Origin: Nothophoma quercina | Lineage: Eukaryota; Ascomycota; Dothideomycetes; Pleosporales; Didymellaceae | Assembly: GCA_021642125.1 (NCBI GenBank) | Contig: JAKIXB010000004.1 | Coordinates: 124,001-188,000 of the forward strand | Direction: 5' to 3' | DNA: 64,000 nt | In this document: positions 56,346-64,000 of the stretch, in pieces | Layout of the letters: each line of letters opens with the position of its first letter | Numbering within the stretch: the stretch's first letter is position 1 | The notes under the pieces: generated by a model | What the model was told of the DNA's origin: nothing | The model's database searches: none | The model's input: only the letters and a program-made list of their open reading frames with translations | Program-made: the position numbers and the translations under genes

Positions 56346-57714
56346 TCACTCAGCACTGTCCTGTACAGAGCGCCTCAGCCGACGGTTGTATAGTTTCTTC
56401 TCATCAGGTGCTCCCCAGAAGAGCTTCGCAGCTTCAAGGTTGACAAGTGTTCGTGGATCATACGCTGGTGACTCCTCCTCGATAGCGCCAATAATAGCCT
56501 CAATGTGGGATCGCATGTCCTGCTTGTTTGCCGTGTCATAGCAGAGGATGCCGTCAGGGGAGACGCGGTGGTGAAAGATATGAGTCTCGAAGCGTACGCG
56601 AGGCAATACATCCGGCCATCGAGTAGGGTTGATGTATAACATGATCCTAAACATACCACCATCCAGATTGGTCATTGGTCGGCCGAAGAGAACGAGCTGC
56701 CACACGAACGGATTCTTGTCAACAAGATCAAGGTCTAACGTGACAGAGTCGTTCTTCTTATACTTCTCCACAATCTGCTCGAATTGACGCTGCAGGTTGC
56801 TGGCAACGCTTGTCTCCTTCTGCACCGCGGCTAAGCCTTCTAGAGCCCAGCTTTCTGTCTCTTTGTTCAGTGCCTCGAAAATATTGTTGAGTCGCTCTTT
56901 GAGGGATGTGTATTGGAAACAACCCTCCATGGTGTTGCCTGGGCCCTCAAACGGCATCTTCTCAAAGCGGTCGCCATCCTTGTGCTTCTTCGAAGCTTCG
57001 TCAATAGTAGCGAGGTACGAGCGGTAGTACCAAAGGAAACGGCGCTTGCACAAGTCCTTGAATGGCTCGAAGGGCGCATCCTCACGGCCAGACTGGTAGT
57101 CTTCCTCTGCGTTGTAGACAGCAACGGGGGGCCTCTCTCGGTTGATGTTGAGGTATTCCTCCAGCCTCTCGATTACTGAAATGCGCAAGGACTCATGTCT
57201 GATCTTGTCGATGTACGCTTCCTGGTTCTTCTTGTCGTAGTCTGAGTTCGCATCCTCGAAGCCGGGTTCGTTCTCGTAGGGGTTGCCAGACATCAAGCTC
57301 TGTATGGAGATGAGAATCGACTCGAGTCCTTGGGCAGACGACCATTCCTCTCCTCGCTCGCCGCGCCATGTGCTACAACTATCAGTCTCATGACTATATG
57401 GTGTTGTACAGCAAAACTCACCCTAGGATCGACAGGCACACTTTGCCGGCGGCATAGATGTTCGGGTTGAAGCGTGTCCGTCCGCCATTGGTGGTAATTG
57501 CCAGCACACTCGGCGCCTTTCCTGGATATTCTCTGCCAAACTTGACCGTGAACTCGAAGAAGCCAAACTCGTATGGTGTATCTGGTGGGCCAATGATGAG
57601 AGCTCGAACATGACGTACGTCGACATCGCGCCAGGCGACTGCGAGGGAAAGGTCAGAGCCGTTCTGAATCTCGTGAAGTTCGCGGGTGATTCGCAGGATC
57701 GACTGGTTCGACAT
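56346..57714 (-). CDS. Ubiquitin-conjugating enzyme with two UBC domains (Ube2Z type)
   Basis: Exons 57422-57714 and 56346-57372 give 439 residues. The first UBC domain (about 4-165) matches Ube2Z: RFNPNIYAAGKVCLSILG, with the active-site cysteine at 93, then EEWSSAQGLESILISIQSLM and NPYENEPGFE. A helical, charged middle part follows (about 165-300). A second UBC-like fold covers about 305-430: WQLVLFGRPMTNLDGGMFRI, VRFETHIFHHRVSPDGILCY with a cysteine at 375, and YDPRTLVNLEAAKLFW. Both units keep a cysteine at the expected place, although the HPN tripeptide is changed (FNPN and HHR). Ube2Z is charged by Uba6 in animals; a fungus has normally only Uba1, so partners are unknown. Confidence 0.88.
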
Positions 57715-58153
57715 GTTGGAAGCTTCAGGCTGTGAGCCTCGACCGATCCGGTAGGGAAGGTAGCCGCAGTGATTGAGGTGAGTTTTATGGTGTCTGCGAA
57801 GTTACGTCGAGTAAAGGACGCCGAGACAGCAAGTTCACGGCGTCCGGTGAATGAGTAAGTGAAGTGCCAGTCGAGCGTCGAAGTGTGGGTGACCTTGGAA
57901 AGCGGAGGTGTTGAGTTGAGCAAACACAGGGTGTGGGGCGCACGTATCTCCCCGCAACGGCGCAACCTGGACATCGCGAGAGGTCACTTTCACCACGAAC
58001 AGCATACACCCACGATCGATACGCACGTTTGGGCGTTCTCGTACTCGACACCCTATCACTTTTGCGCTAGTAGGAGCTCCAGTCTGTTTTCCTATTTGAC
58101 TCCACATACACCAATAGGCGCCACTTCCACATAGCTCTCGATCAACATTCACA
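57715..58153. promoter_or_regulatory. Divergent promoter region, E2 / Trs23
   Basis: 439 bases between two head-to-head genes, necessarily containing both promoters. No site assigned. Confidence 0.5.
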
Positions 58154-58666
58154 ATGTACACCATCCCGCTCCAGCTTCCGTCACAATGGTCTAACTATTG
58201 TAGGGTCGTCTTCTCCCTCATGATCGTCTCCAAATCCGGAGGCCTAATCTACAACCGCGAATTCCATACCGGCCTGTCGAAGCTAACATCCAACGACTAC
58301 CTCATCCTCGCCGGCTCCTTCCACGGCATGCACGCCATAACCTCCCAACTCTCGCCCGCTCCACGCATACCCTACATCACCCCACAAAACAACATGCTCG
58401 CGCCTAGCCCCTTTCCAAACAGGCCGACCGGCATCGAGGTCATGGAGAGCAGCCATTTCAGACTGCAGTGCTTCCAGACGCAGACGGGGACCAAGTTCTT
58501 GCTGGTCACGGAGCCGCAGCAGCCCAACGTGGATACGATGATGAAGAAGGTTTATGAATTGTATGCGGATTATGTCATGAAAAATCCGTTCTATACGGTA
58601 GAGATGCCGATTAGGTGTGAGAAGTTCGACAGGGGGCTGGATGGGTTCATCAAGGTTAGGGGGTGA
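58154..58666 (+). CDS. trs23: TRAPP complex subunit Trs23 (TRAPPC4)
   Basis: Preferred exons are 58154-58155 and 58204-58666, 154 residues. The 48-nt intron starts GTACAC, has CTAAC and ends TTGTAG, and splits the start codon as AT|G. The resulting N-terminus (MVVFSLMIVSKSGGLIYNRE) is the usual one of the family. Without splicing the frame stays open and adds 16 residues that no relative should need. Other family marks are NDYLILAGSFHGMHAIT, GIEVMESSHFRLQCFQTQTG, FLLVTEPQQPNVD and the end KNPFYTVEMPIRCEKFD. Trs23 has a longin-like fold and is part of the catalytic core that activates Ypt1/Rab1 in ER-Golgi traffic. Confidence 0.92.
   Translation: MYTIPLQLPSQWSNYCRVVFSLMIVSKSGGLIYNREFHTGLSKLTSNDYLILAGSFHGMHAITSQLSPAPRIPYITPQNNMLAPSPFPNRPTGIEVMESSHFRLQCFQTQTGTKFLLVTEPQQPNVDTMMKKVYELYADYVMKNPFYTVEMPIRCEKFDRGLDGFIKVRG
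58156..58203 (+). other. Intron inside the Trs23 start codon
   Basis: GTACAC donor, CTAAC branch point at 58191-58195 and TTGTAG acceptor; length 48, divisible by three and free of stops. Exon 1 therefore contributes only A and T of the initiation codon. Confidence 0.75.
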
Positions 58667-59130
58667 AACATGACTGAGTGCTCAAGAAGCGTGAGCAAAA
58701 CGTCACGAATCCAGAACTCACCACAGCGGCAGTCAGACGGAGGGTCTGCGCTGCAAGGTTTGAGCACATGGAGCAAGATGCCGTAAGCCTGGAACTAGAC
58801 AACACCGGCTTGAGAGGGTGTATATGGCTTTGACAGCCGTCTGAGCAAGTCATCAGGAAGACTGCCATCGGTCGGGTCAGCTTCGAGACAAGAGGAGTTT
58901 ATGAAGCCCAGCTTTGTGAGAGGGTAGAAAGAAGGTCCCTACCGACCTTTGTAAGTCGCGGTGCGGGCTTTGGCGTATAGTGATTATCGTGATCTCATTC
59001 AGCATATAAGCTGCTATGGTACGCGCCCAACCTGATCTAGGAACGTGACGCCGTGGATGCTCGTTTGATGCGGCTTGCTCAGCCTACACATATGCGCCCT
59101 TGAGTGCTGTACACCCATGCAGCTCATAGC
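58667..59130. other. Convergent 3' intergenic region
   Basis: 464 bases between the tail-to-tail Trs23 (+) and Rpn10 (-) genes. No gene seen. Confidence 0.4.
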
Positions 59131-60115
59131 TCATGCCGTGTCCATCTTGTCATCATCGTCCTTCTTCTTGTCTTTGCTGCTGCTGCCTTCTCCCTGGTCA
59201 CCTAGCAGAGGCTTGCTCTCGTCGCCTTCTGCAATACCCTCGAGCTCCGTCTTGCCCTCAGCGGCCTCCTTCGCCTTCTTGTCCTTCTCTTGTCGTGCCT
59301 TCTCCTCCTCGAAACTCATCCTCAGCGCCAACGCCAGCTCTGGATCCACTGACGGGTCGACGCCAAATTCGAAGTCGTTTCCACCTGAGCCACCAGCATC
59401 GCCGCCAGAAGATCCTGCGCCTGCGCCGCCAGAGCTGCCTTCGCCGCCGAGAATGGGCGTTGTGACAAGCGCGTCGCTGAGAAGGTTGCCGCTCGGTTGT
59501 ACCGTCTCGAGGTGAGAGCCTTCTGCGCTCTGTGAGTTCTCGTTGAATGCTCGAAGCTTCTTCAGTGTCTCGTCGCTCAGCTCGCCAAAGGCGACGATGT
59601 CGATGCTGATGTTTGTCTTCTTCATCTTCTTCGCCAGCTTGACCAGGTTCTTCTCATCCTCCTCGACGGGGCTGCAGTTGAAGATGATTATCCGCTGCTT
59701 CTGCGACTTGTTCTGCCTGTGCTTAAGTGCCAACTATGTCCTTGTCAGCTCGATGCAATTTCAATGGTACACAGACAACGTACTGCAGCGACGTTTATGC
59801 CAGTCACGAAGTGTGAGCTGCCCTTTATCTTTGTCCTGTGCAAACCATCAAGGACCTTGCCGATATCTGTGGTGAGCGTTGTGAGGATCTCTGGCTGGGT
59901 GCCTCCCATGCTCATGAGGCCGACGGATGACTCTGGGTTTGAGTTGGTTTTTGAGGAGAAAATCATGTTCACGGCGTCGGACTGTGCTTCCCATCGTGAG
60001 GGTACGTAGTCACCGTTGCGGCTGGCTTCGCTGTTGTCCACACTGCTAAAGTCAGTTTGATAGTCTTGGAAGAGACATACGCTACATACACGATCATGGT
60101 AGCTTCTAACGGCAT
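59131..60115 (-). CDS. rpn10: 26S proteasome ubiquitin receptor Rpn10
   Basis: Exons 60081-60115, 59784-60042 and 59131-59733 give 298 residues. The vWA domain fills residues 1-190: MPLEATMIVYVAVDNSEASR at the start, with the DNSEASRNGDY part on exon 2, then VGLMSMGGTQPEILTTLTTD and HRQNKSQKQRIIIFNCSP. A ubiquitin-interacting motif lies at about 228-245 (DPELALALRMSFEEEKAR). The tail is acidic and lysine-rich. Rpn10 sits between base and lid of the 19S particle and captures polyubiquitylated substrates. The first junction inserts three residues (YVA) relative to the common MIVVDNSE start; it is the only in-frame GT-AG solution I found. Confidence 0.95.
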
Positions 60116-60659
60116 CTTGGCGGTTGTTGTGGGTAGCTGTTTGGTGGAGCGGCGAGGTTGGCGGGCGATGTTGATGATGTCGAGCTCAAGGCGGCGTGTC
60201 GGAGGTAGCTGGAACAACGCCGCTGCGCCAGGGCCACAAGATGCGGGAGAGCTAAATGTGCACGTGAGTCGGCGTTTGTTTGGTGAAGTCCTCGCTGACG
60301 CAGCCTTCAGTATACATTAGGTAGCATTGCGACCAGCTTTTAAAGTCCAAATAAAGCCTTCGAGAGTATACATATGCTGTGCAGCTTCACTTCCAAACAG
60401 TGACGTTGCGCTGCGCTCATGGCTGAGTAGGAGACTTAGCGCGCCTATAAAGTTCCCTCCGCATCCATCGTTCTTACCCTCAACACCCACAATCTGGACA
60501 AACATCAGAAGCAGCGATCACCCTTCACAACGCTTTCAGACACTTCTATACCGTTTCTACCGATCACCACACGCTTCAAAACTATCTGCGACCACCAATC
60601 CCTCTCCGCGACAACCAGCTCACCTGTGTTTACGCGTTGTTTACAAACTCATATCCACC
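60116..60659. promoter_or_regulatory. Divergent promoter region, Rpn10 / Borealin-like
   Basis: 544 bases between head-to-head genes. I looked for the yeast proteasome element (GGTGGCAAA) and did not find an exact copy. Confidence 0.45.
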
Positions 60660-61384
60660 ATGGTTGCGACGATTACCGAAGAGGCCAAAGCCGCCATGCT
60701 TGCCAACTTCGACCTTGAAGGTAAGTCACTCTTGCTGGAAGTTCTCGGGCTCTCTAACATGTCTCAGTCAACGCCCGCAAAGAGAAGCTCCGCGCCATGT
60801 GCGAAGCACAATGCGCAAGTCTCAAGTCGCGACTCGAACGACGCGTGAACCGCGTCCCAGCTACGAAGCGCCAGATGCCCCTCATCGAACTTCTCGCGCC
60901 GCCACCACCACCTCCTGCAAAGCCTGCGCCCGCGCCTGTCAAAGCAGCACCAGCGAAGAAGGCACCGGCACCCGCTCCTGCGCCAGCCCGCAAGACTCGA
61001 GCTGCCCCTGCCACAACGACCACAGCATCACGTCCAGCGACCGTCAAAGCAGCGCCAAAGCCAGCAGTAAAGTCCGCAGCAAAACCTGTGGCCAAGCATG
61101 CACCCTCCAAATCTGTCCCGACTACCTCCACGCGCGGCAAAAAGCGCACCAGCGACGAAGCCAGCGAAGATAAGGAGAACGTTTCTGCCGATCTTGACGT
61201 CCCCAAAAAGCGTGTTCGCGCTGCAACTACCACCGCGAAGCAGACTGTAGTCTCCAAGCCAGCTGCACCCACGATCCGAGCAACACGCACGGCATCGCGA
61301 AAGACTGCGCCAGCCGAAGTTCTGTCACCAAAGAACAACAACAGCCGCGCTAAGCCAGCAACTCGCAGCGTCAGGCCACGATAG
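60660..61384 (+). CDS. Borealin/Nbl1-like chromosomal passenger complex subunit
   Basis: Exons 60660-60720 and 60768-61384 give 225 residues. The N-terminal 60 residues match the Borealin N-terminal/Nbl1 helix: ITEEAKAAMLANFDLEVNAR, then KLRAMCEAQCASLKSRLERR and VNRVPATKR. The remainder is low complexity, first P/A/K-rich (APAPVKAAPAKKAPAPAPAP), then basic with a KKRTSDEASEDKEN stretch that could be a KEN-box-like degron and nuclear signal. In yeast Nbl1, this helix bundles with Bir1/Survivin and Sli15/INCENP and brings Aurora kinase to the centromere. The fungal protein has an extended basic tail that the 73-residue budding-yeast Nbl1 lacks. Start is in the context caccATGg. Confidence 0.82.
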
Positions 61385-61879
61385 ATTTATTGATTTGACG
61401 ACTAGAGTCCTTCAAGGTGTTTTGGGCGTTCGTTCATTAGTGATACCCAGGGTTATGATGCATACAAGGCGTTTGGGAGGTCCAGGTTTCATGTATTGTA
61501 GTCTCTAAGTCATTCCCAACCTTCCCAAGTTTTGAGAACCTCCCGATTGAGCTTGCCGCAAGGCTCGCTCTCGGGAGTGATCTCGCCTGGCAGAAGAAGG
61601 GCCCTAGCTAGAGGAACTACCATTTCCAAGCCAATGTAGCCACCAAAGCGCGCTGTGATCTGTAGAGATTGCGAAACGAGGGCCCGCAATCTTGACAACT
61701 GATGACAGAGACTAAAGGTATTGAAAACCTCCAGAGTCAGCTTTGGAAAATCACAATATTTGAATTTGGAGAATCACGATCCTCGATGTCAATGGCGTGG
61801 TAGACCTGCTGAAGACCTCCAGGGCCACAGTTTCAATTCATAGCATATACATTTCCTTTACGCATAGCACCGCCTATAT
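61385..61879. other. Convergent 3' intergenic region
   Basis: 495 bases between the tail-to-tail Borealin-like (+) and exopolyphosphatase (-) genes. No gene seen. Confidence 0.4.
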
Positions 61880-63250
61880 CTACAGCTCCATATCGACCCT
61901 ATCCCACCCATACACTGCCTCCTCCACGATCGGCCTAAACACCTTCCTCCCCGCCCCACTCTTATGCGTCCAGACCATCTGACGCGCACTCAACTCATCA
62001 GCCCGATGCCACGGCTCCAACTCAATCCCCTCCTTATTGTTCTCCAACGCATCCTTAACAGTCTTGAACAGCGCATCCGCCTGTTCCTGATCAACCCTCA
62101 CATCATCACGCACCGTCAGCACGACTTCACGGATCTTCTCCTTCTTGCCTGTCTTCTTGTTCTTGACTTTGTACTTGTTCAGGCAGATGCTAATGTCCAC
62201 GCCGGCCTCGGCGGTCCAGGCGGCGTGCACCGCGAACCAGTCGAAGAGCTCTGCGAAATCGGTTTTCTTGATTTGCTCGTCCATAGAGTAGGGAATGGAG
62301 GCGAAGCCAAGGGAGACGGTGGGCGTGCGGGGAGAAGGTGTGTCGATCAGGTCGCCTTTCCAGTCACGGCGGAGGAGGTCGCGCAGGTTGAGATGGGAAA
62401 TGTCTTTTTGGGCGGAGGACAGCTCATCATCGAGTTCTTCCATGACTTTTGAGAGTTTGTCATCGCGCCAATTGCTGCGGGCGAGGACGCGCTTGGCGAC
62501 TGAGATGTCTTCGTCGGTGGTCTTGTCGCTGGTCAAACCGCCAGAGTCGATTGCGATTGCGGAGAGAATGAGTTCAAGGAATTCATGGTTGAGATGGTAC
62601 TCCTGGGGCAGCTTCTCTAGCTCATTGAGCAGTTCGCGTGCGACGATGGTTGTGCAGGATGCTACCCTCTCAAAGATGCGCGGTGAGGCTTCTGGTGCGG
62701 TGCCACGGTCCTTGTGGTGATCGAAGATGCTAAGGATCTTTGCATCGCGCCATTTACGGAGGGGTTCGCCGTGGTCAACGAGAATAATTCCCTTGAGCTT
62801 TGAAGCAAGCGTCTCTGGATCCTCAGGTACTTCGTCAGATGTCAGAAGGTCTTCATGACCCACTGTCATCTGTGAGTTGTCGAGCGCAAGCTTGTTCTCT
62901 GGTCGAAGGTCGAGAGCGTGTGAAGGAGTCTGAAGTAGCGCGATCGCCTTGACTGGGTGCGTATCGTTTTCGGTCGAATGGTCAAGGTGGTAGGCCCATG
63001 TGATAGCAGCAGTCATGCTGTCCATATCTCCTCCTTCATTTCCCATGACGATCGTCCACTCTGAGGCCTTTCCAGCCTGCCAGTCCATCAAGAAGGCTTT
63101 CTTTGTCGCACGGCTCCATTCACTAAAGTGACCGACGCCGATGTGCTTGGAAGGGGGTTTGAGGACTTCCTGTGATTGTGTGCGCAATTGTGGCATTGCG
63201 ACAGCATGGCTAGTTGCCAGAAAGACGGGAAGTGCCAAAGATAACCTCAT
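61880..63250 (-). CDS. DHH-family exopolyphosphatase (PPX1 type) with signal peptide
   Basis: Intronless, 456 residues from ATG 63250. The frame is open to 63322 with another ATG at 63304; I choose 63250 because a clean signal peptide starts there (MRLSLALPVFLATSHAVA, then MPQL). DHH-phosphoesterase motifs follow: GNEGGDMDS at about 70-78, VDHG at 158-161, FDHHKD at 176-181 and IDSGGLTSD from 234. The C-terminal DHHA2-type domain contains DFAELFDWF and ends after GRKVFRPIVEEAVYGW. PPX1 enzymes release phosphate from polyphosphate chains; yeast Ppx1 is cytosolic and mitochondrial. A secretory signal implies an extracellular, wall or vacuolar site, which is inference. The second motif has G where yeast Ppx1 has N (VDHN). 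Confidence 0.87.
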   Translation of the reverse strand: MRLSLALPVFLATSHAVAMPQLRTQSQEVLKPPSKHIGVGHFSEWSRATKKAFLMDWQAGKASEWTIVMGNEGGDMDSMTAAITWAYHLDHSTENDTHPVKAIALLQTPSHALDLRPENKLALDNSQMTVGHEDLLTSDEVPEDPETLASKLKGIILVDHGEPLRKWRDAKILSIFDHHKDRGTAPEASPRIFERVASCTTIVARELLNELEKLPQEYHLNHEFLELILSAIAIDSGGLTSDKTTDEDISVAKRVLARSNWRDDKLSKVMEELDDELSSAQKDISHLNLRDLLRRDWKGDLIDTPSPRTPTVSLGFASIPYSMDEQIKKTDFAELFDWFAVHAAWTAEAGVDISICLNKYKVKNKKTGKKEKIREVVLTVRDDVRVDQEQADALFKTVKDALENNKEGIELEPWHRADELSARQMVWTHKSGAGRKVFRPIVEEAVYGWDRVDMEL

Positions 63251-64000
63251 CTTTGGATAGGACCTAGGGTAAGAATGTCGGAGGTGTAGGAATGGTAGGC
63301 GCATACGGAGATGTTCAAACAAGAGCTCTTCAGCTTGAGCACTGACGTAAGAGCCAAGTCTCGCTAGGGCTAGCCATCAGGGTATCCTGAAACACCAGGC
63401 GGTGTTGTCTCTGCACATGCAGGCTGCAGAGCTTGAAATCTTGGGCGCTCATCTTCAGAGGATTTCTTAGTGATTGACAGAATTGCATATTACGTGCACA
63501 AAAGTGCATACAAAGTGTAGTGACTGTAATCCTCAAACGCAATGTGTTCGATCGATATTCCTGTGCACCCCGCGAGACTTTCCGCAATCCCTCTGTTCCC
63601 TTCACTCGTTTGGTCAAGCATTCGGATACGGACACGAGGCTAATCCGAGGGTTCGCTCTTCGGCAGCATGCTTGAGTACGGAGGCTGGAGATGCATGCGG
63701 CGCCCTACGGCTGGAGCCGGGGTCCGGTAGATCGTTGGAAAGCTCGGCCTGTGCGGCAAATTGGAGATATGACGTTGGTCTGTGAAGAACAGCTGAGGAC
63801 GACAATAACTCTTATCTCTTCATGTTTGCGCAGGAGTCGCCCATGATCCAGACCCTTTCTCACCGCCCCTCCAACGTCGTCGCTCTCTCGCCGTTCCAGG
63901 GTTTCCGACGGTTGACAAAGAGACGCGCACTGCTGACTGGACAACGAGCTAGAAAGCAGCCGGTCGCGGCCGGAACGTGCTTTTAGGGAGCGCATACATC
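63251..64000. other. Right edge, upstream of exopolyphosphatase gene
   Basis: 750 bases including the exopolyphosphatase promoter. Short overlapping frames on both strands lack domains and most lack ATG starts. Nothing further recognised. Confidence 0.4.

Noticed and set aside
60116..60659. Proteasome-associated control element upstream of Rpn10
   Set aside because: No exact GGTGGCAAA was found by eye on either strand.
63330..63635. Minus-strand frame upstream of the exopolyphosphatase
   Set aside because: No domain; separate from the exopolyphosphatase frame and lies in its likely promoter.
1..64000. tRNA, 5S rRNA, CRISPR arrays or complete transposons
   Set aside because: I looked for T-loop and box-B-like patterns, direct repeat arrays and LTR or inverted terminal repeats and saw none that hold up; a tRNAscan or repeat search would be decisive.

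Overview
The window is nuclear DNA of a filamentous ascomycete. The genes carry short introns (about 45-80 nt) with GTAAGT-like donors, CTAAC/CTGAC branch points and YAG acceptors. Several families are typical of such fungi: a fungal rhodopsin-domain membrane protein, FAD monooxygenases, an MFS anion:cation symporter, a CYSTM protein and a large F-box protein. Overall style and gene set suggest a Dothideomycete, probably Pleosporales; that placement is inference. I see no rRNA, no convincing tRNA, no CRISPR array and no intact transposon. Splice sites were placed by eye and checked for reading-frame continuity.

Left part (1-25 kb): a coiled-coil membrane protein (-), actin-patch protein Abp1 (-), a 1512-residue F-box protein (+), a gene-poor 2.2 kb with relic-like reading frames, an MFS transporter (+), a three-exon CYSTM peptide (-), the endocytic adaptor Sla1 (-), a small multi-span membrane protein (-) and a Sds3/Dep1-type Rpd3-complex subunit (-). 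Abp1 and Sla1 act in the same cortical actin patch and lie about 11 kb apart on the same strand.

Middle (25-50 kb): Nop12 (+, ribosome biogenesis), a C2H2 zinc-finger protein (+), the oligosaccharyltransferase catalytic subunit Stt3 (+), an arginine/serine-rich protein (+), a broken GH5 exo-beta-1,3-glucanase, a decayed or unresolved small gene, an AsnB-type asparagine synthetase (+), a flavin monooxygenase (+), a second FAD oxidoreductase (-) and a rhodopsin-domain membrane protein (-) whose first exon cannot be placed. About 2.3 kb without a convincing gene follows.

Right part (50-64 kb): a dense housekeeping block with eIF3d (-), a HECT-like E3 of the UBE3D family (-), sterol C-3 dehydrogenase Erg26 (-), a tandem-UBC E2 enzyme of the Ube2Z type (-), TRAPP subunit Trs23 (+), proteasome ubiquitin receptor Rpn10 (-), a Borealin/Nbl1-type chromosomal passenger protein (+) and a DHH exopolyphosphatase with a signal peptide (-). 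Three ubiquitin-system genes (E3-like, E2, Rpn10) fall within about 8 kb.

The most interesting points are: an intron that interrupts the Trs23 start codon, the tandem E2 with two active-site cysteines, the secretory PPX1-type exopolyphosphatase, the broken glucanase that also lost its nucleophile, the asparagine synthetase/oxygenase neighbourhood, and the uncharacterised F-box protein with two zinc-finger-like pairs. I did not find a clearly new multi-gene system.
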